From positions 124,001 to 188,000 of the forward strand of contig NZ_CP016809.1 of assembly GCF_002741055.1 (NCBI RefSeq): a stretch of DNA of 64,000 bases, in the 5' to 3' direction. The first letter of the stretch is position 1. Every line of letters begins with the position of its first letter. The stretch comes from Paenibacillus ihbetae. Lineage in GTDB: Bacteria > Bacillota > Bacilli > Paenibacillales > Paenibacillaceae. The notes beneath the pieces are model-generated. The model ran no database searches and had not been told where the DNA came from. It saw only the letters and a program-made list of their open reading frames with translations. The translations under genes were made by a program, and so were the position numbers. Of the stretch, positions 43,843-51,932 are shown one piece after another.

Positions 43843-44802
43843 CTATTTGGCAAACGTGTCCGCTTCCGCGAAGAAATACAGCTCTGCCAGCATCCGGTCG
43901 CCAAGCAAATGATAGATCTTGGAAGCACCGGCATCACCGCCGTGCAGAATCTCCATATGGAAGCTCACCATGTTCACTACATGCAAAATAAAATCATCGC
44001 CATACCCCAGTTCCTTCAAAACATGGCAGACGATAATGGCCGATACATGCTCATGTCCAAAGTAGGAGTAATACCCCCGGTTCGGCTTCCATACCTTGCA
44101 CAGCGGCTTGCCAGTATCATGAAACAAGGCTGCCAGCTGCATTTCGAACAGATGCTCCCCTTCGTAAAACGTATGGACATACTCCAAAACGGCATGCGTA
44201 TGCTCGGACAGCGTTTTGGAATGATGGGGATTTTCCTGGTCATATCCCAGCATCACGCTAAAATATGGAGAGCGCCGCAGGTAAGCGAACAGCTCGTCAT
44301 GACCCGGGTTCCGTTCAAGAAGCCGCTCTAGTGCGGCCCGCTCTATACCGGCATCTGCCGGCGTATGGACGATATGCAGCTTATTGAAGCCTTCGGCAAG
44401 CAAGGGAAACTCGAAGTTTTTGGCATATTTCTCAAGCACCTTTTCCTCGATTTTACGCTTTCTCGCCTGTACCCGTTCTCTGGCCAATTCGTAGGGCGTG
44501 ATACAGACATGGCATTCCACCGGAAACGAGCTAAACCGCTTCAGGAATTGTATCCTTCGGTCGCGGGCAACATTGGTCGCATCAAATACGACGTTTCTTC
44601 CCGACCCCAGCGCCTGCTCAATCTCGGCAAAAGCTTCATCAAAAATCCGGTAGGTGTTTTTCTGACGCGACTCGCTCCCGAACAATCTTTCCCGGATGGC
44701 ATCCGTCGCCACAAGCACGGCTCTTTCCCGTTTGCAGCACTCTTTTGCGTATTCGCTCTTACCGCTGCCGGGAATGCCGGCCAGCATATGAATGGTGTTC
44801 AT
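43843..44802 (-). CDS. polynucleotide-kinase-like P-loop domain fused to an HD phosphohydrolase
   Basis: 319 residues. The N half is a kinase of the T4-Pnk/AAA_33 group: P-loop GIPGSGKS at 9-16, TDAIRERLFG at 33-42 (Pnk-type acidic acceptor motif), VVFDATN at 72-78 and basic lid arginines near 82-83 and 109-116. The C half (about 195-310) is an HD domain with H201, H228-D229 in LFHDTGKP and the HEH at 250-252. The ATG follows AGGAGG by 8 bases. Kinase plus HD suits repair of 5'-OH and 2',3'-cyclic or 3'-phosphate RNA ends. Known HD-Pnk proteins have the reverse domain order. Confidence 0.85.
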   Translation of the reverse strand: MNTIHMLAGIPGSGKSEYAKECCKRERAVLVATDAIRERLFGSESRQKNTYRIFDEAFAEIEQALGSGRNVVFDATNVARDRRIQFLKRFSSFPVECHVCITPYELARERVQARKRKIEEKVLEKYAKNFEFPLLAEGFNKLHIVHTPADAGIERAALERLLERNPGHDELFAYLRRSPYFSVMLGYDQENPHHSKTLSEHTHAVLEYVHTFYEGEHLFEMQLAALFHDTGKPLCKVWKPNRGYYSYFGHEHVSAIIVCHVLKELGYGDDFILHVVNMVSFHMEILHGGDAGASKIYHLLGDRMLAELYFFAEADTFAK

Positions 44803-44881
44803 CTTCATCACCTCCTTTCCGTGCGCTAAATGACAGTAAATCAACCGTCTCCGCTCAATAAACAGACAACCCAATGAAAAC

Positions 44882-44927
44882 AAAAAAAATCGGCGAACGA
44901 AAGGATAAACACATTCATTCGCCGATT
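44882..44927 (-). terminator. strong terminator-like hairpin upstream of the kinase-HD gene
   Basis: On the minus strand AATCGGCGAA (44927-44918) pairs perfectly with TTCGCCGATT (44897-44888) around a 20-base loop, followed by TTTTTTTTG. It lies 80 bases before the kinase ATG and 340 bases after the WG-repeat gene. It may end that transcript or act as an attenuator for the repair cassette. The rest of the 462-base gap shows no SD-backed gene. Confidence 0.75.
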
Positions 44928-45264
44928 GAACAAGAGTATGGGACTTGCTATTCCGCAAAATCTACGTGTCTTTTCTTTCTGCAAGGATGCAGCTTTTCAT
45001 TAACTTATCGTTATCGCCGCAGCATTATGACCATCTTTACATGATACACTGGAAAAGCAAGGAAGCGGTAGGTACAAAGTATTCAGAATGGCGGGTGGTC
45101 CTACATACGCATGAGCGGAGAAGGAATGGGTCGATCGGGCAAGTCAGCGCCTGAGGGGAATCCCTTGTGTTTTTATGACTGGACTCTAACAATCCCTCCT
45201 CCAATCCTCCATCTGGAAAATGCACTTAACACGGCGCACCCAATTGATATATGAGCATAAAGTC

Positions 45265-47772
45265 CTATGAATGAAATGCCTTCCAGAACTCCCCCTCGGT
45301 ATTTAGGATGTTCATGATCTGAGTGAATGGAATTGTGAATGTCGGAAAACCAGCAGCATAAGGAGCGATCTCATAGGGGGCAAACACCAGATGCAGCGCG
45401 TCCTCGGTTACGTAAAAGGGCTGATTGGCAGAGATTCCCTTATAGCTATCCGGAAATACATACGAATAGTGCGGATCCTCTTGAATCTGCTTGCCGACGA
45501 TACGGCTGAGCTCCTTCACATAATCACTGCCCGGCTTAAACAAATCCTTCAATTCATACATCGTCCCCTTGTCAAGATTGATCACGGCATACACTTTGGT
45601 AGGCATGCCATGCGCGGCACCAAAGGGATAGTTATATCCGGTGAGCTCCAGTTCAAGGAGCTGCTGCTTGTAGAAAATAACGTCAAAATCACCCGTATAC
45701 GAGTAATCCAGCTGTTGGTTCGGAGGAATAGATTTGACCTGCGACATTTCCCTAAGCTTCGCATTCAACGTTTGCTGAGCTGCTTGATCCCTCATTCCCG
45801 CGAGCTGTGGATAATAAACTAAGTAATCCGGATTGGGTTTATACTTCTCTTCGATGACCTGATAGGGCGGGTTCAGCGGAATAACCGTGTTTTGCCTCCA
45901 TATGACGTGGCCTGACCGGTCAAGGTAAGACAAGCGCTGATCGACCAATGCTTTAATTAGCCCTCCGGGTTCCAGCGTGAGCGAACCGCTGCCGTCCACT
46001 CGGGGATATCCTGGGGCGGGATGTCCTGTACGGTCAATGAAATACGTCTGCTTCCCGTCATAAACCGAAGCCAAGCCGTGCTGGTAGTCGGAGACATCAC
46101 GATACATAAATTCAGTAAGTCTCTTCCCTCCCCAATCGGCAATGGCATAGATCGAGCCAATATATGGCTGGTCGGGATCAACTGCACGCCCAAGCGCAAA
46201 CCGTTCTTCATTCATATCCCGAATATCGTTATACTCCGGCTGGATGATCCATTTACCTTGTGAATCAATGACCCCGTACTTCCACCTGTAATCCTCCGCC
46301 GTGTTCACGATCGCTCTGCCTTGATGAAACGGAAATGCCGAGGTGTACGTCGGCGATATAACGATATTCCCCTGCTCGTTGATGTAACCATATTTACCGT
46401 TTGGATCCTGCTGAAAAGCCAACAGCCCATCGCCAAGCGGTCCGACATAGGCAAATGGATAGTCGGCCAATCGCCGGCCATGGGAATCTATGAGAGCGTA
46501 ATGGTTGTTTTTTATCTTCACAACGGCTTTCCCATCGGCAAAATCATTCGCTTCCTCGAATTGGGCAGGAATCACCTCCCGGCCTTCTGCATCAAGATAT
46601 CCGTATCGGCTGGCCGCTCCATTACCGCTGCCCTGATCGGTTACATAATAAACCGCCCTGCCTTCCTTAAGTGCCGAAATGTACGGATATGCTCGTCGCG
46701 TCAGCACATTTCCATGTTCGTCAATCATTTTAAATCCCTGATGATCGATCACAATCGCCTGATGCTCCGAGAACGGACTGATGGACTGATATATGGGCGC
46801 TACTACATAACGTTCAGATCTGTCAATAAGACCATAATTGCCGCGCATCCCTACAATGGCAAGGCCATTATCCTGAAAATCCTGTGCATCTTCATACTTT
46901 GGTTGTATGATTAATTTTCCGCTGCGATCAATATATCCCCACTTGGTTCTATTCGTGGTCTTTACGGAAGCCGGAAATAATCCGACCGGCTGCCGGGGCT
47001 CCCACCTGCTGGCCAGCATTCGCTTGATCCGGCTCTCAAGCTCTAACAGCGTTTCGCGTGCAGGGTAAGGCTCCCGGAAACGGAGTGCCATGCGAACCGA
47101 CGCCAGAGCCGCCTCCGGCATTCCAGCCCGGTATTGCGCATCCGCCAGGTAATACCAATAGAAGGAATAATCCGGATGTTTTTGCGTCAGCCTCTCGTAG
47201 TATTTTACGACGACAGGAAAGTAACGAGGGTAAACATCCGGCGCGGTCACAAACCTCCCTTGGCTCCACCTGACGACTTCGACTCGATAGGCTTCGCCCG
47301 TATCGTGTATCCATAACACAATTTCAGCTTGGCCATCCGGTCCCGAAACCCCCGGGATATCCAACACATCGATATAGCTGTAACTCATTTCAGGAGGTGC
47401 GATATCCTTAAGTCCCTCCGATGTCCAGTCGTAAATTGACAATTTGGACCAGATGGACCCAACCTGCCAACCAACGATAATTTGGTTCTTGCCGGGAGCC
47501 ATCACAGGAACCGCACCTAATAAAGTGACCGCATATCCCTGTCCCATGATATTGGCAATGACCTCATAGCTGCCATTGCGGTCATTTAGCACAAACAGAT
47601 AAAGCTCATCATTCAGTCGGTATACACCGGCTATTTCGGGAATCCGATCTCCCGTGATGTCGGCAGCGATAACTGCCGCATGATCCATGGGCTTACCAAT
47701 GGTGACAAGCTCAGCACCGTGGGGCAGATAGGCTTTAGCGATTTGCGCCAGCTGCTGATCGTTAACGGTCAT
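45265..47772 (-). CDS. large WG-repeat protein with DUF3298-like C-terminus
   Basis: 835 residues. The first 180 resemble a beta-propeller/FG-GAP-type segment (VIAADITGDRIPEIAG). About 185-260 is a short helical TPR-like stretch (YWYYLADAQYRAGMPEAALA). About 285-620 holds eight or more WG repeats (KWGYIDRSGKLIIQPKYEDA, KYGYINEQGNIVISPTY, KYGVIDSQGKWIIQPEY). The last 190 residues resemble DUF3298/RsiV-type domains. No signal peptide or membrane anchor is visible, unlike many WG proteins. Function unknown; interaction scaffold is the usual guess. Monocistronic. Confidence 0.82.
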   Translation of the reverse strand: MTVNDQQLAQIAKAYLPHGAELVTIGKPMDHAAVIAADITGDRIPEIAGVYRLNDELYLFVLNDRNGSYEVIANIMGQGYAVTLLGAVPVMAPGKNQIIVGWQVGSIWSKLSIYDWTSEGLKDIAPPEMSYSYIDVLDIPGVSGPDGQAEIVLWIHDTGEAYRVEVVRWSQGRFVTAPDVYPRYFPVVVKYYERLTQKHPDYSFYWYYLADAQYRAGMPEAALASVRMALRFREPYPARETLLELESRIKRMLASRWEPRQPVGLFPASVKTTNRTKWGYIDRSGKLIIQPKYEDAQDFQDNGLAIVGMRGNYGLIDRSERYVVAPIYQSISPFSEHQAIVIDHQGFKMIDEHGNVLTRRAYPYISALKEGRAVYYVTDQGSGNGAASRYGYLDAEGREVIPAQFEEANDFADGKAVVKIKNNHYALIDSHGRRLADYPFAYVGPLGDGLLAFQQDPNGKYGYINEQGNIVISPTYTSAFPFHQGRAIVNTAEDYRWKYGVIDSQGKWIIQPEYNDIRDMNEERFALGRAVDPDQPYIGSIYAIADWGGKRLTEFMYRDVSDYQHGLASVYDGKQTYFIDRTGHPAPGYPRVDGSGSLTLEPGGLIKALVDQRLSYLDRSGHVIWRQNTVIPLNPPYQVIEEKYKPNPDYLVYYPQLAGMRDQAAQQTLNAKLREMSQVKSIPPNQQLDYSYTGDFDVIFYKQQLLELELTGYNYPFGAAHGMPTKVYAVINLDKGTMYELKDLFKPGSDYVKELSRIVGKQIQEDPHYSYVFPDSYKGISANQPFYVTEDALHLVFAPYEIAPYAAGFPTFTIPFTQIMNILNTEGEFWKAFHS

Positions 47773-47879
47773 TTGGGTATCCTCCCTTGCTCAGAAGCAG
47801 TCTCGCCTAATCGTATGCTGACGATGGTCAAATATGCCCTCATGGAGCAAGGGAGAAGTGAGCATGTCCCAGTTCTTTC

Positions 47880-48680
47880 TTAGTTTGCAGCCGTTCCTTT
47901 TCTGCGGAAGTTCGCCGGGCCGACGCCGTAACGTTTGCGGAACAGTGCGGCAAAATGATTGTAACTCTGAAAGCCAACATCGACTGCGGCCTCACTTGCC
48001 GTGCGGCCGGCGTGGGTCATGAGCAGCGCAGCTTGCTCAAGACGCATGCCATTCAACGTTTCCAGGATCGTCTGTCCGGTCTCTGCTTTGAACAAGTGAG
48101 AAAGTCTAGAAGCCGAGAGCCTCACCGCAGCTGCGAGCTCATCGATGGTCAGAGGCTCCTGCATCCGCACGGATAGAATGCGCAGCACCTGGCTAACCCT
48201 AGGGTCATGTCGGTCTGCAAGCTGCTCGGCGACAAGCAGGAGCAAGCTGCTCAGCTGATTCTCGCACAGCTCCTGCCACAGCTTCCCGCGATCGCGGAAA
48301 TCATGCAGCAGCGTCCGGAATATCCGCAGCACGCGTCGCTGTATGGTCCCGTTCGGCATTTTGCAAACCCATGCTTCGTCGTCGGGCATCAGCGTAGTTT
48401 CCGGCAGCCGCTGAAAGTGCGCCCACATGAAATGCCATACCCCGCCCGCGATCGTCCCGTACGTGTGGGGCACCCCTCTCCGTATGACTGCGACATCACC
48501 TGGACCGCAGGTTTTCTCACCCGCGGGGGTTCGCAAATATCCGCCTCCTTCGATCGTGTAAAAGATCAGCCAGTCATCGATTCCGTTAGGGCGCGTCATC
48601 GCGTAGTTTTCGTTCTCCCGAAAATGTCCGATCAATACGCCTCTGTCTTGGGCTCCATGCTGCTTAAGGTTATCAACCAA
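47880..48680 (-). CDS. AraC-family transcriptional regulator
   Basis: 266 residues. A cupin arm (about 1-150, with GGGYLRTPAGEKTCGPGDV) is followed by two AraC helix-turn-helix motifs (about 165-262, ending YNHFAALFRKRYGVGPANFR). The start is a TTG eight bases after AGGAGG. It is divergent from the phytanoyl-CoA dioxygenase-family gene and shares a 178-base promoter region with it, so it likely controls that gene. Its effector is unknown. Confidence 0.88.
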   Translation of the reverse strand: MVDNLKQHGAQDRGVLIGHFRENENYAMTRPNGIDDWLIFYTIEGGGYLRTPAGEKTCGPGDVAVIRRGVPHTYGTIAGGVWHFMWAHFQRLPETTLMPDDEAWVCKMPNGTIQRRVLRIFRTLLHDFRDRGKLWQELCENQLSSLLLLVAEQLADRHDPRVSQVLRILSVRMQEPLTIDELAAAVRLSASRLSHLFKAETGQTILETLNGMRLEQAALLMTHAGRTASEAAVDVGFQSYNHFAALFRKRYGVGPANFRRKGTAAN

Positions 48681-48858
48681 TGCGCTTTCCTCCTATAATC
48701 ATATCCCTTGACTCCTTCTCCTGTTAAAATAAGGGGTTCTGCCCATTATGTCCAGCAGCATAGCAGAATCCAGCCAGTTATGAGCATGAATGCGACTTCA
48801 AGGCTTCGCCCCCTTCCATTAAACTGTAGATAATTCATCACGGAGAGGAGCATTTGAT

Positions 48859-49662
48859 ATGTCGCAGGTGTTCAAAGCGTTGTCCACAGAGCAAATGAAG
48901 CAATTTGAAACCGAAGGTTATCTGATTGTAAAAGAGGTTTTTCATCCGGAGGAGGTTGAGGAGATCCGCATGACTTTCGATGAGATCGGACAAACAACGA
49001 TCCCGGGTTTTTTCGAACCGGATCTAAGCACGGACCGGTCCGACCCGCTGAAGCGGTTCCCCCGTGTCATGCATCCGCATCGGTTCAATCCGGTTGCCAT
49101 GAAGTACATGCTTCATCCCGGCGTCATGACGATTCTAGAGGACTTGTACGGTGAGGAAGCCTACGCAGCACAGAGCATGTTCTATTACAAACCCCCGGGA
49201 TCCAGAGGACAGGCGCTGCATCAGGACAACTTCTACTTGAAGGTCGAGCCGGGCAACTGCATCGCCGCTTGGACGGCGATCGACCGGTGCGACGAGGAGA
49301 ACGGCTGTATGCTGCTTGTGCCGAAAACGAATACGTACGAGATCGTCTGCCCGGATGTGTCGGATTCTAAGGAGTCGTTCACAACGCACTATGTCAAGCC
49401 GCCAAAAGACGAGAAGCCGGTGCCGGCCGTCATGGATCCAGGTGATGTGCTGTTCTTTAACGGAAACCTGATTCATGGCTCATACCGCAACAAATCAAAG
49501 GACCGATTCCGCCGGGCGTTCATTTGTCACTACGCCAACTCCAGTGCCGACAAAATTTCGCGCTGGTATAACCCGCTTTACCGTGCCGACGGGACCGCGC
49601 TTGAGCTCGAAGGCAATCCTGACGGAGGTCCCTGCGGCATCGAAACGCCAGCCTATCACTGA
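48859..49662 (+). CDS. phytanoyl-CoA dioxygenase (PhyH) family protein
   Basis: 267 residues of the Fe(II)/2-oxoglutarate dioxygenase superfamily. The iron triad is H121-x-D123 in ALHQDNFYLK and H206 in GNLIHGSYRN; the arginine in DRFRRAFICHY would bind 2-oxoglutarate. GAGAGGAG lies upstream of the ATG. Bacterial members hydroxylate small metabolites, and the substrate here is unknown. Control by the divergent AraC regulator suggests an inducible catabolic or natural-product step. Confidence 0.88.
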   Translation: MSQVFKALSTEQMKQFETEGYLIVKEVFHPEEVEEIRMTFDEIGQTTIPGFFEPDLSTDRSDPLKRFPRVMHPHRFNPVAMKYMLHPGVMTILEDLYGEEAYAAQSMFYYKPPGSRGQALHQDNFYLKVEPGNCIAAWTAIDRCDEENGCMLLVPKTNTYEIVCPDVSDSKESFTTHYVKPPKDEKPVPAVMDPGDVLFFNGNLIHGSYRNKSKDRFRRAFICHYANSSADKISRWYNPLYRADGTALELEGNPDGGPCGIETPAYH

Positions 49663-49703
49663 GAACGTAATGAAGCCCGCTTTCATTGGGACATAGGCGG
49701 AAG

Positions 49704-49746
49704 AAAAAAACGAACTTCTCCCCTAACAGGAAAAGTTCGTTTTTTC
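49704..49746. terminator. bidirectional terminator between converging genes
   Basis: A run of A, CGAACTT, a loop, then AAGTTCG and a run of T (49704-49746) give a stem of about 12 bp with T tracts on both strands. It serves the dioxygenase gene on the plus strand and the anti-sigma gene on the minus strand. Confidence 0.88.
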
Positions 49747-49748
49747 TG

Positions 49749-51221
49749 CTATTTTAGACGTACGGACCAGTCAGTATCTATATATCGTTTATCCACCACT
49801 TCCCTTACCAGGGTAAGCTCCTCCGGAATCTGATATAACCCCGTAATCCGAAATTCATTGGGCTGATGTGTGATACGATCCCCCATACCGATCCGTCCTT
49901 CTCTCCAATTATCAGCCGAGGTATTAATGTTTGAGTACGATCCCCTGATAGTTATATCATATTGCTTTCCTCCTGAATCGTATGCTCTCCAATTCTCATG
50001 TCTCATTTCATTTTCCAATTCTCCGTAGAATGAGACGGTAGTTTCATATGTGTCATCACCGCTTAGCGATTTCTCAAGCGAAGCCCTAACCAACTCGTAT
50101 CTATCATTCAATATCTTAAAAACTTCCGGCCTCCTCAGCTCCGATGGCTTAAAGGAAATTCTGCTTCCGTCCCTTTCCGCGACCGAGTAACCATCCAGAA
50201 TAAAAAGGTACGGTTCATCCTCAGGCAAGTACTTGAAAGTATAGCTCCAACGCATTCTCCCTTTACCGATCACTCTATGATCGGATGTCATTAAACTATC
50301 CATATAACCCCATTTTCTCGGATTCACCGAATGAAGTTCTTCTCCTTCTAAGGTTTCGAAATGAAAGCTCAGCATCTGCTTTTCCCATAAATCGCCGGGT
50401 GATCTCGCCATGGCCGTATCATCAAGTTCAGTTTCCATTTCGAAACGTACTCCTTGCACCATTTTCGTGAGCCTTTTTAATGTAACTGTCATACCGTTCG
50501 GAGTTGTGTAGCTGCCTGATAATTCCTCTATTTGGGTCTGTTTGTTTGCCTCTTTCATATCTATGTGAAAGCTAAAATCCCAGTTTCCTTCTATTGATGG
50601 TTCGTCCTGATGTCCTAGCACCTTAATATTCCCCTCGATCGTTATTTTGTCGGTTTGCAGCGGTTCACTAAAGAATGCAACCATATAGTAAAAATCATTC
50701 GTGCGCCCCATATCGTACATGCTGCCTACTGCGTTTCCATTATCATCTTTGATCATAATATTGTTCGGTTCAATAAGAACCAGCTTGTCCCGATCATGAT
50801 TCCCTTTTCGATCAAACAGTTGAAGAGCGAGAGTCACTCGGGTTGGATCGGCAACAGCTTCATCAATCACCAACGTATAGCCTCCGTCCTTCACTTTAAC
50901 ATGAGGATTATGTACCAGTCCCAATTCCTGGGCTCGCAGGAGTCCGATATCAGGGTTGTCTTTGGCAAAAAGAGATCTTAACATTTCGGCAAATGTCGGC
51001 ACTGTAAAAATTGAAACAGTACCAAGAACGAATAGGAGGGCGATGACTACTGCTACCCATCTCCATCGTTTGAGAGGATTGCCATTCATCTTTTTCCGCT
51101 TAGGAAGTGAGGAAAGAGTGTTCTCCACAGCGAGTTGCACAGTATCAGGAATGACCAAATCTTGTGTTTTGGACTTAAAGAATTGTCGAAGCTCCCGATC
51201 GATCGGATCATGATAATTCAT
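49749..51221 (-). CDS. DUF4179-type transmembrane anti-sigma factor
   Basis: 490 residues. A cytoplasmic stretch of about 50 residues precedes one membrane helix (about 53-75) and a large extracellular part of about 400 residues, rich in beta structure and built of repeated immunoglobulin-like units. This is the DUF4179 plan of ECF-linked anti-sigma factors in Bacillales. It overlaps the ECF sigma gene by 14 bases. The short cytoplasmic end would bind the sigma factor; the outer part would sense an envelope signal that cannot be read from sequence. Confidence 0.85.
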   Translation of the reverse strand: MNYHDPIDRELRQFFKSKTQDLVIPDTVQLAVENTLSSLPKRKKMNGNPLKRWRWVAVVIALLFVLGTVSIFTVPTFAEMLRSLFAKDNPDIGLLRAQELGLVHNPHVKVKDGGYTLVIDEAVADPTRVTLALQLFDRKGNHDRDKLVLIEPNNIMIKDDNGNAVGSMYDMGRTNDFYYMVAFFSEPLQTDKITIEGNIKVLGHQDEPSIEGNWDFSFHIDMKEANKQTQIEELSGSYTTPNGMTVTLKRLTKMVQGVRFEMETELDDTAMARSPGDLWEKQMLSFHFETLEGEELHSVNPRKWGYMDSLMTSDHRVIGKGRMRWSYTFKYLPEDEPYLFILDGYSVAERDGSRISFKPSELRRPEVFKILNDRYELVRASLEKSLSGDDTYETTVSFYGELENEMRHENWRAYDSGGKQYDITIRGSYSNINTSADNWREGRIGMGDRITHQPNEFRITGLYQIPEELTLVREVVDKRYIDTDWSVRLK

Positions 51222-51735
51222 ACTTTGCTTCTCCTTCCCATAGGGCGAGCTCGGATAATTGCTGTCTTGCCCTGAATAAACGTGATTTTACAGTTCCTTC
51301 AGAAACGCCCAGCACTTTTGATATATCCTTGATAGATAAATCCTCAATATAAAAAAGCATCACAATGGGTTGAAGCTGTTCATCCAGTTCGTCGATCACT
51401 TCAAACAGCTCGATTTGTTCAAAATCGCCCTGATAAGATGTCTTTCTCATATCATAAGGGACAGGATACACTCGCTTCTTTTTCCTAATTATCCGATTAC
51501 ACTCGTGTATCAAAATCCGAATGATCCATGTTTTGAAATAAGAGGGCTCTTTCAGTGTATGTACATTAGAAAAAGCTTTGGCAATGGTCTCCTGTATTGC
51601 ATCTGCACAATCCTCGTCGTTTTTAAGCATTGTTCTCGCTATAACAAATAGGCTATGTTGGACTGTTCGTATTAATAGCACGAAAGCTTCCTTGTCTCCT
51701 AGCTTTGCAAGCTTTGCATTCTCTGATAAATCCAC
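51208..51735 (-). CDS. ECF-type RNA polymerase sigma factor
   Basis: 175 residues with region 2 (about 12-75, DCADAIQETIAKAFSN for -10 recognition) and region 4 (about 110-170, LSIKDISKVLGVSEGTVKSR for -35 recognition). This is SigV/SigW-like in size and layout. The GTG follows an AAAGGGGG SD by about 8 bases. It is co-transcribed with its anti-sigma factor. A possible autoregulatory promoter upstream was examined, but the -10 match is poor. Confidence 0.9.
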   Translation of the reverse strand: MDLSENAKLAKLGDKEAFVLLIRTVQHSLFVIARTMLKNDEDCADAIQETIAKAFSNVHTLKEPSYFKTWIIRILIHECNRIIRKKKRVYPVPYDMRKTSYQGDFEQIELFEVIDELDEQLQPIVMLFYIEDLSIKDISKVLGVSEGTVKSRLFRARQQLSELALWEGEAKYELS

Positions 51736-51815
51736 GCATGGCTTCCCCCTTTCCTCTCAAGTCCTCTATTAATTAGATCATCTGGGGATATGTTTGGTTC
51801 ACAAAAAAACCAAAA

Positions 51816-51840
51816 TAAAAAAGCCGCGATTATCCGCGAC
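51816..51840 (-). terminator. terminator of the MFS gene
   Basis: On the minus strand GTCGCG pairs with CGCGGC (one T-G pair, loop GATAAT), followed by TTTTTTATTTTGG. It lies about 95 bases beyond the MFS stop. Confidence 0.75.
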
Positions 51841-51932
51841 TCTTAATAGCTGGCTAAATACTTGATCAAAACCTTGCGTCTCCTAAATCTCGATAAAGCC
51901 TCAACACGAAGCTCACCATAATGCTGAAGCCT

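Noticed and set aside
45061..45130. GGGTGGTCC-like string resembling a T-box core (GGGTGGNACCGCG)
   Set aside because: The match is partial, on the strand with no downstream gene, and no specifier or terminator structure follows.
51740..51812. Possible ECF autoregulatory promoter before the sigma gene (TGAACC, then 16 bases, then GATCTA)
   Set aside because: The -10 half does not match the usual CGTC-type box, so the call would rest on the -35 alone.
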